Below, piece after piece: positions 44,127 through 53,287 of a stretch of DNA of 64,000 nt. Every line of letters begins with the position of its first letter. The first letter of the stretch is position 1. A model generated the notes under the pieces. That model did no database searches. It saw only the letters and a program-made list of their open reading frames with translations, and was not told the DNA's origin. The translations under genes were made by a program, and so were the position numbers. Source of the stretch: Chitinophaga lutea (lineage in GTDB: Bacteria; Bacteroidota; Bacteroidia; Chitinophagales; Chitinophagaceae); assembly GCF_003813775.1 (NCBI RefSeq), contig NZ_RPDH01000001.1:2108001-2172000 (forward strand). The letters run 5' to 3'.

Positions 44127-45215
44127 TTAGCCGATAAACGGCGCTTTTGCCACTTTTGCCTTCAGGAGCTTATCCCGAACTGCAATATAAATCTCTGTAT
44201 CGAGTGTTGCAAAGCCTGTTTTAACATATCCCAGCCCGATGGCCTTTTGCAGGGTGGGCGACTGGGTGCCGGACGTCACCCGGCCGATGGTGTTGCCCGC
44301 GGCGTCTTTGATTTCGTAATCGTGGCGGGGAATGCCCTTGTCGATCATTTCAAAGCCCACCAGTTTTTGCTGTACCCCTTCGGCCTTCACCTTTTCGAGG
44401 ATGGGGCGGGCGGTAAAGTCTTTCGTAAACTTGGTGATCCAGCCCAGGCCGGCTTCCAGTGGGTTGGTGCGGTCGTCGATGTCGTTGCCGTAAAGGCAGA
44501 AACCCATTTCGAGGCGCAGGGTATCGCGGGCGCCGAGACCGATGGGCTTAATGCCTTTGGAAGCGCCGGCTGCGAAAATGGCATCCCAGATCTTGTCGGC
44601 TGCGCCGTCCTTATCCTCGAAATAAATTTCCAGGCCCCCCGCCCCTGTGTAGCCGGTTGCGCTGATCAGCACATTGTCGACCCCAGCGAAAGTGCCTTTG
44701 ACGAAAGTGTAGTATTTCAGGTTCACCACGTCCTGGTCGGTCAGCGACTGCATCACGCTGGTGGCGTTGGGGCCCTGAATGGCCAACAGGCCGGTTTTCT
44801 CGGAAATGTTGTGCATTTCCACCCCTTTGGTGTTGTGCTGGCTGATCCAGTTCCAGTCTTTTTCAATATTGCTGGCGTTCACCACCAGCATGTATACCTT
44901 GTTTTCTTCGATACAATATACCAGCAGGTCGTCCACGATGCCGCCTTCGTTGTTGGGCAGGCAGCTGTATTGAGCCTTGCCGGCAGTGAGTTTGGAAGCG
45001 TCGTTGGAGGTAACCCGCTGGATGAGGTCGAGCGCATTTTCACCTTTCAGCACAAACTCGCCCATGTGGCTCACGTCAAACACACCCACACTGTTGCGGA
45101 CGGCCGCATGCTCATCGTTAATACCGGAATAGGAGATGGGCATGTTGTAACCCGCAAAAGGGGCCATTTTTGCGCCCAGCGCAATGTGCTTCTGTGTAAA
45201 TGGTGTGTTTTTCAT
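44127..45215 (-). CDS. gcvT: Glycine cleavage system T protein (aminomethyltransferase)
   Basis: A 362-residue folate enzyme that takes the aminomethyl group from lipoyl-H protein, releasing ammonia and making methylene-tetrahydrofolate. [11 protein letters not shown] and [11 protein letters not shown] near the N-terminus and [22 protein letters not shown] in the centre match the family, with FVKGTF and [13 protein letters not shown] between. Length is normal. It is transcribed alone here, with an A/T-rich leader upstream; the gcvH and gcvP genes are not present. Confidence 0.95.
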   Translation of the reverse strand: MKNTPFTQKHIALGAKMAPFAGYNMPISYSGINDEHAAVRNSVGVFDVSHMGEFVLKGENALDLIQRVTSNDASKLTAGKAQYSCLPNNEGGIVDDLLVYCIEENKVYMLVVNASNIEKDWNWISQHNTKGVEMHNISEKTGLLAIQGPNATSVMQSLTDQDVVNLKYYTFVKGTFAGVDNVLISATGYTGAGGLEIYFEDKDGAADKIWDAIFAAGASKGIKPIGLGARDTLRLEMGFCLYGNDIDDRTNPLEAGLGWITKFTKDFTARPILEKVKAEGVQQKLVGFEMIDKGIPRHDYEIKDAAGNTIGRVTSGTQSPTLQKAIGLGYVKTGFATLDTEIYIAVRDKLLKAKVAKAPFIG

Positions 45216-45327
45216 GCTGTAATGTTTCTTTTTTTGTTGTAACTCCTTCAGAGCCCGGCAAATTTAGTATTTAATTTGAGTATAAAACAAAGCGGGCCGG
45301 GCGGTCAGACAATCCCGTGATAAAGCT

Positions 45328-45335
45328 TATTTTTG
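45328..45335 (+). promoter_or_regulatory. -7 promoter box for M28 peptidase gene
   Basis: TATTTTTG is a consensus -7 box. Transcription would start about 45342, so the open frame's first methionine (45333) is not transcribed and the GTG at 45354 is the supported start. Confidence 0.65.
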
Positions 45336-45353
45336 CGGCAAAACTCCCCGGCA

Positions 45354-46973
45354 GTGAAAAAGATCTACCTGTTGTGCCCGCTTGTTTGTTTAACGCTGGC
45401 AGCATATCCGCAAAAGAAAGCAGACCGAAAAATCATGAGCAACCTGCAGCTGCACGTTGCCTATCTTGCCAGCGACAAACTGGAGGGCCGCCGCACTGGC
45501 ACGGCGGGTGAGCAGCTGGCCGCGGCCTACATCGCCGAGCAGATGAAACAGGCGGGGCTTAGCCCGAAAGGCACCAGCGGCTACCTGCAGGAGTTTACCG
45601 TGCGGGAAGGAAAAGAAGCCGGCCCCAAAACACGCCTGCTGCTGAACCACCGCCCGCAGGCGGCCGGAACTTTTATCCCCCTGCCTTTCAGTGCCCAAAA
45701 ATCGGCCAAAGGCGAAGTGCTGCCGGGAGTGAACGACCTCGATAACGTTTGGCTCATTGACGTGAAAGCGGCGGAAGACGAAATCAACCCCCACGGCGCC
45801 CCCATGGAGTTTTACATCAAAAAGACCAAAGAAGCCAAACAGAACGGCGCCACCGGCATTATTTTCTTCAACGGGCCGGAAACAACATTTACCGTGCAGA
45901 AATGGCTCGACGAAAAAGTAGACCCGCTTCCTATCCCCGCCATCTGGGCCGGCCCGGAAGTGAGCAAAATATTCAGTGCCGACGATGCCAACGGTTTCCA
46001 GGTGGATTTTGAAGTGGAGCTCAAACCCAGCAAAAGGACCGGTACTAACGTAGTAGGTTATATCGACAATGGCGCCGCCACCACCGTGATACTGGGCGCG
46101 CACTTCGACCATATCGGGTATGGCGAAGACCATAATTCCATGGCACCTTCCGAAAAAGCCATCCACAACGGCGCCGACGATAACGCCAGCGGCACGGCCG
46201 CCCTCATCGAGCTGGGCCGGATGCTGAAAGCGTCGTCCCTGAAAAAGAACAATTACGCCGTGGTGGCCTTTTCCGGTGAAGAACTCGGCCTCTTCGGCAG
46301 CAAATATTTTATCGATAACGGCGGCATCCCCATGAAAGACGTGAACTATATGGTAAACATGGATATGGTAGGCCGCCTCACTGCCGATAAAGGTCTCCAG
46401 ATCGGTGGCGTCGGCACGTCTCCCGCCTGGGACGCCATCCTGAAAAGCGCTGTTCCTCCCGGCATCAAGGTCAGCTACGACTCCACCGGCGCTGGCCCAT
46501 CCGACCATGCTGCATTTTACCGCAAAGATGTGCCCGTGCTGTTTTTCTTTACCGGCACCCACGGCGATTACCATAAGCCCAGTGACGATACAGACAAAAT
46601 CAACTATGACGGCAGCCTCAAAGTGGTGAAACTGGTGTACAGCATCGTTGAAAAAGCCAACGTACAGCCGCGCCTGGCATTCACCAAAACCCGCGACCGG
46701 CAGCCCGTTAGCACCAAATTTTCCGTAACGCTGGGCATCATGCCGGACTATACTTATAATAAAGGTGGTGTACGGGTGGAAGGCGTTTCCGATGGTAAAC
46801 CCGCCAGGAAAGCCGGCATCGTGCCCGGCGATGTGATCGTGCAACTGGGTGAAAAGCCGGTGAGTGACGTGGAATCCTACATGAGCGCGCTCTCCGTATT
46901 TAAGGCTGGCGACCATACCACCGTTAAAGTAAAGCGCGGCAAAGAAGAGAAAGTATTTGATATCGCTTTTTAA
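45354..46973 (+). CDS. M28 family aminopeptidase with PA and PDZ domains, exported
   Basis: A 539-residue zinc peptidase. The start at the GTG at 45354 gives VKKIYLLCPLVCLTLAAYPQ, a signal peptide. A PA domain precedes the catalytic part. Metal ligands are in GAHFDHIGYG, NGADDNASG, GEELGLFGS, MVNMDMVGR and PSDHAAFY, the usual M28 order. A C-terminal PDZ domain (VSDGKPARKAGIVPGDVIVQLGE) ends the chain. It removes N-terminal amino acids from peptides in the periplasm or outside. It is followed 24 bases later by a small lipoprotein gene. Confidence 0.9.
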   Translation: MKKIYLLCPLVCLTLAAYPQKKADRKIMSNLQLHVAYLASDKLEGRRTGTAGEQLAAAYIAEQMKQAGLSPKGTSGYLQEFTVREGKEAGPKTRLLLNHRPQAAGTFIPLPFSAQKSAKGEVLPGVNDLDNVWLIDVKAAEDEINPHGAPMEFYIKKTKEAKQNGATGIIFFNGPETTFTVQKWLDEKVDPLPIPAIWAGPEVSKIFSADDANGFQVDFEVELKPSKRTGTNVVGYIDNGAATTVILGAHFDHIGYGEDHNSMAPSEKAIHNGADDNASGTAALIELGRMLKASSLKKNNYAVVAFSGEELGLFGSKYFIDNGGIPMKDVNYMVNMDMVGRLTADKGLQIGGVGTSPAWDAILKSAVPPGIKVSYDSTGAGPSDHAAFYRKDVPVLFFFTGTHGDYHKPSDDTDKINYDGSLKVVKLVYSIVEKANVQPRLAFTKTRDRQPVSTKFSVTLGIMPDYTYNKGGVRVEGVSDGKPARKAGIVPGDVIVQLGEKPVSDVESYMSALSVFKAGDHTTVKVKRGKEEKVFDIAF

Positions 46974-46996
46974 ATGTGGTTTTTATAACTTGCGGT

Positions 46997-47380
46997 ATGC
47001 GTTATCTTTTATTTTCCCTGGCACTGCTGGCTGCGTGTAATCCCGTGCGCGAAAAAACAGATACCACCAATTATGAAGTGATCAGCGACAAGTGTTTTGT
47101 GCTGCGCGAACAACACGCTACGGCCGACAGCCTCGTGAACGCCAGCCGCGACAGTATTATCCGCTATCTTCAGCAACACGACTTCCAGGCCCGGTATGTG
47201 AAGAAAGACAGCCTCATGTTCCGCCGCGCCAACGCGCTGCAGGTGGAAATTGTGCTGCCGGCCCCGCAGGATGCCTGGGAATCCAATACGATCATAGTAT
47301 TCGATCCGCAAAAAAATCCGCTGTTCGTGAATCTCCGGAAAGGGACTTCGCAGGTACAGCAGTATGTAAGCGGACAGTAA
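46997..47380 (+). CDS. Hypothetical lipoprotein
   Basis: A 127-residue protein starting MRYLLFSLALLAACNP, a lipoprotein signal with lipobox LAAC. The mature part is about 110 residues with alternating polar stretches and no recognised motif. It sits 24 bases after the M28 peptidase gene and 20 bases before the Nudix regulator gene, so it may be part of a longer transcript. The longer frame from 46976 is rejected because the signal peptide begins at 46997. Confidence 0.75.
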   Translation: MRYLLFSLALLAACNPVREKTDTTNYEVISDKCFVLREQHATADSLVNASRDSIIRYLQQHDFQARYVKKDSLMFRRANALQVEIVLPAPQDAWESNTIIVFDPQKNPLFVNLRKGTSQVQQYVSGQ

Positions 47381-47399
47381 ACCAGAAAACTCTTATCCC

Positions 47400-48092
47400 T
47401 TGCCAGTTCATCAACACATCAGGGTGACGGCAGATGCCGTTGTGCTGCGTTTTTCCTCTAAAGAAGGCATGATGGTGCTGCTCAGTAAACGCAGCATCCC
47501 CCCACACATTTTTAAATGGGGCCTGCCCGGCGGTTTCATCCGCAACGACGAGCCCGTTGAAGATGCCGTGCACCGTGAAATCCGCGATGAAACCGGGTTA
47601 CGCGCCAATTACCTCGAACAGTTCCGCACGTTCGGCGCGCCGGACCGGGACCCTCGCGGCCGTGTGCTGTGCGTGGCGCATATAGGCCTGATCAAACCTA
47701 CCGCTACCAAGCTGATTCCCGGCGCGGGCAATAAAGAAGCGCGCTGGTATCCAGTACGGGAGTTGCCTCAGATGGCCTTCGACCATGCAACCGTCATAGC
47801 CGCCGCACTGGACCACCTGCGGATTCGCATGCGGAACGAGCCCCTCGCGTTCGAGCTGCTCGAAGCGAAGTTCCCCGTTTCCGAACTTGAAAAACTCTAT
47901 GAATGGCTGTACGGTCGCCCGGTAGACCGCCGCAACTTCCAGAAAAAGATCCATAATCTCGGCCTGTTGACCACCCAGCAGGAAAAATTAAAACACCCTC
48001 TTCAGGGCCGCCCCGCCCAATTATACAGCTTCAACCAGGAGCGCTTTAACGAATTGAAAGAAAAGGAGGAATACATCGAAATTTTCTCTTAA
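47400..48092 (+). CDS. NrtR-like Nudix-domain transcriptional regulator
   Basis: A 230-residue protein with an N-terminal Nudix domain (residues about 5-135) and a C-terminal winged-helix region (about 140-225). The Nudix box is GFIRNDEPVEDAVHREIRDE-TGL, close to consensus GX5EX7REUXEEXGU but with Asp for the first Glu of the second pair. This combination is that of NrtR, the repressor of NAD-biosynthesis genes that responds to ADP-ribose. The next gene is nadV, and a large inverted repeat lies between, which supports the identification. Hydrolase activity may be retained or lost. Confidence 0.85.
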   Translation: MPVHQHIRVTADAVVLRFSSKEGMMVLLSKRSIPPHIFKWGLPGGFIRNDEPVEDAVHREIRDETGLRANYLEQFRTFGAPDRDPRGRVLCVAHIGLIKPTATKLIPGAGNKEARWYPVRELPQMAFDHATVIAAALDHLRIRMRNEPLAFELLEAKFPVSELEKLYEWLYGRPVDRRNFQKKIHNLGLLTTQQEKLKHPLQGRPAQLYSFNQERFNELKEKEEYIEIFS

Positions 48093-48122
48093 TTATTTGA
48101 GACTCAATTTTATCGCTTTTTG

Positions 48123-48168
48123 ACACAAATTTTTCCGCTGGGAATCAATGAGAAAAATTTTTTTGTGT
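48123..48168. repeat. Inverted repeat between NrtR-like gene and nadV, possible operator
   Basis: ACACAAATTTTTC (48123-48135) and GAAAAATTTTTTTGTGT (48152-48168) are inverted copies with four extra T residues in the right arm and a 16-base spacer. The interval 48093-48371 has no gene. A nicotinate-responsive Nudix regulator next to a salvage gene makes an operator role plausible, but NrtR sites vary between groups. Confidence 0.5.
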
Positions 48169-48371
48169 ATCTGGTACAATAAACCGATTGCGCATTATAG
48201 CAATCCCTTATTCGTGTTGATTTTCTGGAAAATGATCACCCGTTTTCACCATATCCCGGTTAAAAATCCGCCGACGGGGCCGGTTACATGAAATATTGGG
48301 ATAATCCGTTATTTTCGTAAAACCCGTTACCGATCGTTCACCGGTCCATTTCGTGACTGCATTCTCAGTGT

Positions 48372-49784
48372 ATGGAAGCAAACCTCATTCTCCTGGCCGA
48401 CGCCTACAAATATTCCCATCATAAGTTATACGTGCCAGGCACCACGCATATCTATTCTTACCTGGAAAGCAGGGGAGGGCTGTTTGATGAAACCGTTTTT
48501 TACGGGTTGCAGTATTTTCTGAAAGCGTACCTCGCGGGCCCTGTCGTTACCGCGGAAAAAATCCGGGCGGCGGGTGTTGAGCTGGAAGAGGTGTTCGGAC
48601 GGAAGGATGTGTACGACCCGGCTCGGTTTACGTATATTCTCGAAAAACACGGGGGGCGACTTCCGGTCAGGATTAAAGCAGTAGCGGAAGGCAGCGTGAT
48701 CCCGGTGAAGCAGGTCCTGATGACCATCGAAAATACCGACCCGGCCTGTTACTGGCTTACCAATTTCCTCGAAACACTGCTGATGCAGGTGTGGTACCCC
48801 TGTACGGTGGCCACCCTTTCCCGGGAGATAAAAAAAGTAGTGAAGCGGTATTACGAAGCCACCGCCAGCACTGCGTCTTTTACGGGAATCGATTTTGTGC
48901 TGAACGATTTCGGTTTCAGGGGCGCGAGCTCGGTGGAAAGCGCCGGGTTGGGCGGAAGCGCGCACCTGGTCAACTTCAGCGGCAGCGATACCCTCGCCGC
49001 ATCCACCTTCGCGAAAAAATACTACCATGCGGCGAAGGCGCCCGGCCTGTCTATCCCCGCTACGGAACATTCCATCGTCACGCTGCTGGGTGAAAAAGGA
49101 GAACCGGACATCTTTAAACATGTTTTGGATACCTTCCCTTCCGGGACCATCGCCTGTGTATCGGATTCCTACAACATTTTCCGCGCGTGCGAAGAGTATT
49201 GGGGCACCCTGCTGAAAGACCAGGTGCTCGCCCGCAACGGCACGCTCGTGATCCGCCCGGATTCCGGGGATCCGGTCAGAACCCTGCTGGCCGTGTTCGA
49301 CATCCTGATGGCAAAATTCGGGCACAGCGTCAATGAAAAAGGGTACAAAGTATTGCCGCCGCAAGTGAGGGTGATCCAGGGAGACGGAATCAGTTATGAA
49401 TCCATACCCGTCATTTATAAGGCACTGAAACAAGCCGGCATCAGCGCCGAAAACCTGGTGCTGGGAATGGGCGGCGCTTTATTGCAACGCGTTAACCGCG
49501 ATACGCAGGAGTTTGCGCTGAAATGTTCCTACGCCGAAATCAATGGCCGCAGTGTAGACGTGCAGAAATCACCCGCGGAGCTCGATGCCGATGGCCAACT
49601 GCGCACTTCATTCAAAAAATCAAAAGCGGGCCGGTTAAAGCTCATCCGCACCGAAGCCGGTTTTGAAACCGTTGCTGCCGGTTCCCATCCGCAACATTCC
49701 GACCTGCTGCAAACCGTGTTTGAAAATGGAGCATTGATAACAGACCAGCGATTTGAAAATATAAAAACCAACGCCGCGATATGA
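48372..49784 (+). CDS. nadV: Nicotinamide phosphoribosyltransferase
   Basis: A 470-residue NAD-salvage enzyme that makes NMN from nicotinamide and PRPP. The opening LLADAYKYSHHKLY and the motifs LNDFGFRGASSVESAGLGG, ATEHSIVTLLG and VIRPDSGDPVRT are those of the NAMPT/NadV type. It differs from the smaller nicotinate enzyme PncB in length. It follows an NrtR-like regulator by 279 bases. Its stop codon overlaps the start of the next gene in ATGA, so that gene is probably translationally coupled. Confidence 0.93.
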   Translation: MEANLILLADAYKYSHHKLYVPGTTHIYSYLESRGGLFDETVFYGLQYFLKAYLAGPVVTAEKIRAAGVELEEVFGRKDVYDPARFTYILEKHGGRLPVRIKAVAEGSVIPVKQVLMTIENTDPACYWLTNFLETLLMQVWYPCTVATLSREIKKVVKRYYEATASTASFTGIDFVLNDFGFRGASSVESAGLGGSAHLVNFSGSDTLAASTFAKKYYHAAKAPGLSIPATEHSIVTLLGEKGEPDIFKHVLDTFPSGTIACVSDSYNIFRACEEYWGTLLKDQVLARNGTLVIRPDSGDPVRTLLAVFDILMAKFGHSVNEKGYKVLPPQVRVIQGDGISYESIPVIYKALKQAGISAENLVLGMGGALLQRVNRDTQEFALKCSYAEINGRSVDVQKSPAELDADGQLRTSFKKSKAGRLKLIRTEAGFETVAAGSHPQHSDLLQTVFENGALITDQRFENIKTNAAI

Positions 49785-50257
49785 TCAAAAGACTCTACCT
49801 GCCGCCGGTATTGCTTCCGCTGCTGATTGTCCCCATATTAGTTTGGGCTTTCCTTTTCAGCGATGCCTTCGACATTCACCTGCACGATACTTATTTTGTA
49901 ATTGGGCCATATTTCCTCACTGGCCTGCTGGGCGCCATCGTGCTATTCGAAACGGCCGTGTACCTGGTTACCCGTTCGTTCCGGCAGTGGCGCGTGCTGC
50001 AGTACATCCATGTTTATACGCTGTTTTTTTTCATCCTGACCTGCTTTTTTGCATTTTTTTTCGAAAGTAAGGCAGGAGTGCATGGGGGTAACCAGCTCCC
50101 CAAGCGTTATTTTGTTGATTATTCAACCTGGAGTGATTCGGCTTTCTGGTGGGGGAGAATCGTTTTGATCTCGTTTTTCGCAATGACCCTTGGACACGTA
50201 GCATTTGTCACAAATGTCATCGCAGGCTTCTTTCGAGGCAAAAAAGCCCCTCTTTAG
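49781..50257 (+). CDS. Small membrane protein with COX1-like HDTYFV motif
   Basis: A 158-residue protein with four hydrophobic helices (about 10-28, 42-62, 74-96 and 122-145). The segment DIHLHDTYFVIGPYFLTG closely resembles the HDTYFVVAHFHYV motif of cytochrome oxidase subunit I, but the metal-binding His-Phe-His is replaced by Pro-Tyr-Phe, so it should not hold that haem. No family is identified. It overlaps nadV by four bases (ATGA). It could be a relic or a coincidence of motif. Confidence 0.7.
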   Translation: MIKRLYLPPVLLPLLIVPILVWAFLFSDAFDIHLHDTYFVIGPYFLTGLLGAIVLFETAVYLVTRSFRQWRVLQYIHVYTLFFFILTCFFAFFFESKAGVHGGNQLPKRYFVDYSTWSDSAFWWGRIVLISFFAMTLGHVAFVTNVIAGFFRGKKAPL

Positions 50258-50299
50258 GGCCGTTTCCGTATTTCAGGAATTTTAAGGATATTGCAATAT

Positions 50300-51481
50300 A
50301 TGCGGAAAGAGATAGCTGTGTTAAGTTTTTGTATGCTGGGGGCGCAAAGTATGGAGGCCCAGGATTCTTTGCAGGTAAAAGAAAACCCTCATCATCTTCC
50401 CTTCACAAAAGATACGCTCAGGCGTTCGAGTGTGTTCCCGATACCCGTGGTGGGTTATTCTCCGGAAAAAGGGTTCGAGTTCGGCGTAGCCGCCCTCTAT
50501 TCTTATTATGCAGATAAGAAAACCCCGTCGCTCCTCACCAGGAACTCAACCATGGCGGCACTGGTGACTTTCACTACGAAGCAGCAGTTCAAACTGAACT
50601 TCCAGACCGACAACTGGACACGCAACAACGACTTCCACATCAAAACCAACCTGCGTTACCACAACTTCCCGGTGTATTATTACGGCATCGGCGATACCAC
50701 GCATCATGCCGACCAGTCGCTGATCGGCAACAAACGCTACAAAATATCGGTGGAGGCGGAAAAGCGCGTCACGAGCCATTTCTACGCAGGCTTGTCCGTT
50801 ACTTACCAACACGATAAGTATACAGCAGACAATGACAAAGGCATCTTCCCGGAAAGCTCCCTCGTGGATAAAACCGGCGGTTATTCCACTTTTCTGGGCG
50901 TAACCGGCGTGTACGACAACCGCGATAACCAGAATTACTGCACCAACGGCACTTATGTCCGTTTCAACGCCGCTTATGCACCATCGTTTCTCAGCAAGCA
51001 TCCGCTCTGGCGTTTCGAGGTCAAAGCCAGCCAGTTTATTCCGATTACCAGCAAAAGTACGCTGGGCCTGAATGGGCTCGCGCAAAGCCTCCAGGGGAAG
51101 ACGTTGCCGTTTTACCTGCTGCCTGAGCTGGGTAACGATAACATCATGCGCGGATATTATACCGGCCGCTACCGCGATCAGAACTACCTCGCCGCGCAAG
51201 CCGAATATCGTTATTACGTGGATCCTAAGATCCGTATCAAATTATGGTTCGTGGATCTGCAGCCGACATTTGCGTTGGCAGGATTTGCAGGCACCGGTAC
51301 GGTTTTCAACAACGACGGGTTTTCGCTTTCCCGCCTCAAGCCCAACTATGGCCTTGGCATCCGCTATTTCTACGACAAGTCTGCCCGTATCACCGTGCGG
51401 CTGGATTATGGCTGGGGCGAGAAAAGGCCCGGGGAAAAGAGACAATCGGGATTTTATCTATCCCTTTCGGAAGCATTCTAG
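50300..51481 (+). CDS. Outer-membrane BamA/TamA-type surface antigen barrel
   Basis: A 393-residue protein with a signal peptide (to about 22) and no POTRA domains. The rest is a beta barrel like the C-terminal half of Omp85 proteins: FGVAALYSYYADKK, GLSVTYQHDKY, RFNAAYAPSFL, IRGYY-like NIMRGYYTGRYRDQNYLAAQAEYR (the Omp85 RGY motif near the end) and a terminal aromatic strand SFYLSLSEAF-type. Barrel-only forms accompany patatin-like and other exported enzymes; function is unknown. Start at 50300 (MRKEIAV) is preferred to 50291. Confidence 0.85.
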   Translation: MRKEIAVLSFCMLGAQSMEAQDSLQVKENPHHLPFTKDTLRRSSVFPIPVVGYSPEKGFEFGVAALYSYYADKKTPSLLTRNSTMAALVTFTTKQQFKLNFQTDNWTRNNDFHIKTNLRYHNFPVYYYGIGDTTHHADQSLIGNKRYKISVEAEKRVTSHFYAGLSVTYQHDKYTADNDKGIFPESSLVDKTGGYSTFLGVTGVYDNRDNQNYCTNGTYVRFNAAYAPSFLSKHPLWRFEVKASQFIPITSKSTLGLNGLAQSLQGKTLPFYLLPELGNDNIMRGYYTGRYRDQNYLAAQAEYRYYVDPKIRIKLWFVDLQPTFALAGFAGTGTVFNNDGFSLSRLKPNYGLGIRYFYDKSARITVRLDYGWGEKRPGEKRQSGFYLSLSEAF

Positions 51482-51499
51482 GTTTTTCACATAATAAAG

Positions 51500-51525
51500 A
51501 AAGGCTGCCCCATCAGGCAGCCTTT
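51500..51525 (+). terminator. Intrinsic terminator after the OMP gene
   Basis: AAAGGCTGCC and GGCAGCCTTT form a perfect 10-bp stem with loop CCATCA. The T-run after it is short (three), so efficiency may be moderate. Confidence 0.85.
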
Positions 51526-51548
51526 GCTATTTAATATCGTCTAACTGA

Positions 51549-51680
51549 TTAACGTTTTACGTACTTCACCATGGCGTACAAAAACATCAGACTGAACAGG
51601 ATGATGAAAAACCATGCACCATAATGGCCGATCTTATTGCCTGCCTCGTAAATAGCGTTAAGTAAAACGTTCAACAACAT
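51549..51680 (-). CDS. 43-residue single-pass membrane microprotein
   Basis: A complete frame, ATG at 51680 to TAA at 51549, encodes 43 residues with one membrane helix (WFFIILFSLMFLYAMV) preceded by NAIYEAGNKIGHYG and ended by KYVKR. The inside-positive tail fits a genuine membrane insertion. It lies alone in a gap between the OMP and DJ-1 genes. Too short for family assignment; it could be a subunit or stress microprotein. Confidence 0.65.
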   Translation of the reverse strand: MLLNVLLNAIYEAGNKIGHYGAWFFIILFSLMFLYAMVKYVKR

Positions 51681-51862
51681 GATATACAGTTTTAAGAAAT
51701 TTCAGGGGGCAAGTTAGCGTTTTCTCGTGAAAAACGCAAAATACCGCTTGTTTTCCCCACCCAATCCCGCCCACAATTTATTTTCCCAGCCTCGTTTTCC
51801 CTGCTGACATACTGCTGTCAAATCCCCGCCTGAAATTTGTAGTATCATTAAAAACACCAGAC

Positions 51863-52459
51863 ATGAAAACGAAACGTTGTTACCTATTTGTATTTGACGG
51901 CTATTCCGATTGGGAACCCGCTTTGGCAGCCGCCGCGCTGCAACAGTTCACTGCATTTGAAGTAGTTCCTTTTTCCCTCAGCGGCCAAGCCATTACCAGC
52001 GCGGCCAATCTCACGGTTGTTCCGCAAACCTCCCTGGACAAACTGGATGCGTCGGCGGCCGATCTCCTGATCATTCCCGGCGGCAGCGCCTGGTCTGAGG
52101 GGCGCAACCGAGAGATCACACCGTTCGTGAAAGCCATGCTGAAGGAGGGAAAAACCATCGCCGCCATCTGCGACGCCACGCTGTACCTCGCTGACGAAGG
52201 CCTGCTCGACAATGTGCCCCACACGAGCAACGACCTTGGTCTGCTCAAACAAGCTGTGCCTGCATACGAAGGTGAATCGCACTACATCCAAAAACCCGCC
52301 GTGGCTGCGGGCCCCTTCATCACGGCAAACGGTACGGCGAGCGTTGCATTTGCCCTGGCAATACTAAACAAGTTCAGGTTGCTCGATAACAACGAAGCGT
52401 TCGCCTTCTGGTTTGGATTTTTTCACAAGCCGGAGTTTCAAAATCTGCGATTGGATTGA
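51863..52459 (+). CDS. DJ-1/PfpI family protein
   Basis: A 198-residue protein of the DJ-1 superfamily. The nucleophile elbow is Cys103 in AAICDATLYLA, and Glu18 in the first strand region is the partner acid typical of the group. The rest of the fold (LLIIPGGSAW; FITANGTASVAFALAI) is conserved. Members act as glyoxalase-type, chaperone or amidase proteins, and the exact activity is not deducible. It stands alone, with a long promoter region before it. Confidence 0.88.
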   Translation: MKTKRCYLFVFDGYSDWEPALAAAALQQFTAFEVVPFSLSGQAITSAANLTVVPQTSLDKLDASAADLLIIPGGSAWSEGRNREITPFVKAMLKEGKTIAAICDATLYLADEGLLDNVPHTSNDLGLLKQAVPAYEGESHYIQKPAVAAGPFITANGTASVAFALAILNKFRLLDNNEAFAFWFGFFHKPEFQNLRLD

Positions 52460-52530
52460 GTTGTGTCCGCTGCGGGTGAGTTTTTTTTATTAAGGAGATG
52501 ATGTATATGCTGCCGGGGCATACATGTGCG

Positions 52531-53244
52531 TCATTTCGTTTTTTCTTTCGAAATGACCTCTACGAGTTTGTATTCATATACGCCTATATCCTGAATGCGC
52601 GGATCGCGGGGAATGCGGTTTACGCGGAGCTTATACAGGTGCCCTTTTTCGTATTTAAAGCCATCGATCGGTTCCATCAATTTTTCCCAGGGCTCCGTAG
52701 CCGGCGTCATGAGCTTGTCGCCGTATTGCACCTCATAGCAGGTCGTTTTACCGAAACCTGGGCCGCGGTCGCACTCTGCTTCGCTCTTCACCCAAATCAC
52801 CAGCTCTTTTGTTGCCGGGGCGGGCTTTTCTTTGCGCACCAGCGTCAGGCCGTCCGAACCATAGTTAGCACCCTCATACCGCAGGCTTTTGCCGTCCTGT
52901 TTAAAATAAAGCGTGTCTTTCTGTGGATTCCCGCTGCCGACCGTCACCAGGGTGACCAGCAGCCGGCCGCTATCCTGTGTGGCCCAATTCCCCATTTGCA
53001 CGATTTCGGGAGTGCTGTTCTGATAATCGGTGGTCATTTGCACTTCCCCGCCGTCTACGACGCTCAGTGCGATGAGGCGGCCGGGGCTGGAGGCGGCGGG
53101 CAGGTTAGCCTCATAATATCCTTCGGGTGTGGCGGGTACGGAAATGGATGTTTGTGTGCTGTCTGACGTCCCGGATTTCGGGCTGTTCTGGCACGATGTG
53201 AAGAGCACCATGGCAGCCAGGGGCAACAAGAGTATTTTTTTCAT
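52531..53244 (-). CDS. Lipoprotein with NlpE-like N-terminal and DUF4377 C-terminal domains
   Basis: A 237-residue lipoprotein, lipobox LFTSCQN. The first mature domain (about 40-125, YYEANLPAASSPGRLIALSVV to LRYEGANYGSDGLTL) resembles the NlpE/META-like envelope-sensing fold. The second (about 145-235) has the DUF4377 pattern CYEVQYGDKL...W..L..PIDGF.YE.G..Y.LRV. Such proteins are thought to sense envelope stress. The role here is unknown. It is the last gene of a minus-strand group, 43 bases from the YiiX-like gene. Confidence 0.82.
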   Translation of the reverse strand: MKKILLLPLAAMVLFTSCQNSPKSGTSDSTQTSISVPATPEGYYEANLPAASSPGRLIALSVVDGGEVQMTTDYQNSTPEIVQMGNWATQDSGRLLVTLVTVGSGNPQKDTLYFKQDGKSLRYEGANYGSDGLTLVRKEKPAPATKELVIWVKSEAECDRGPGFGKTTCYEVQYGDKLMTPATEPWEKLMEPIDGFKYEKGHLYKLRVNRIPRDPRIQDIGVYEYKLVEVISKEKTK

Positions 53245-53287
53245 ATGATTGATTTACCGGAATATAACACGTGGAGGGGCAGAGTGT

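Noticed and set aside
45390..46916. 508-residue open frame antisense to the M28 peptidase
   Set aside because: The sense gene has all M28 motifs; the antisense frame has none.
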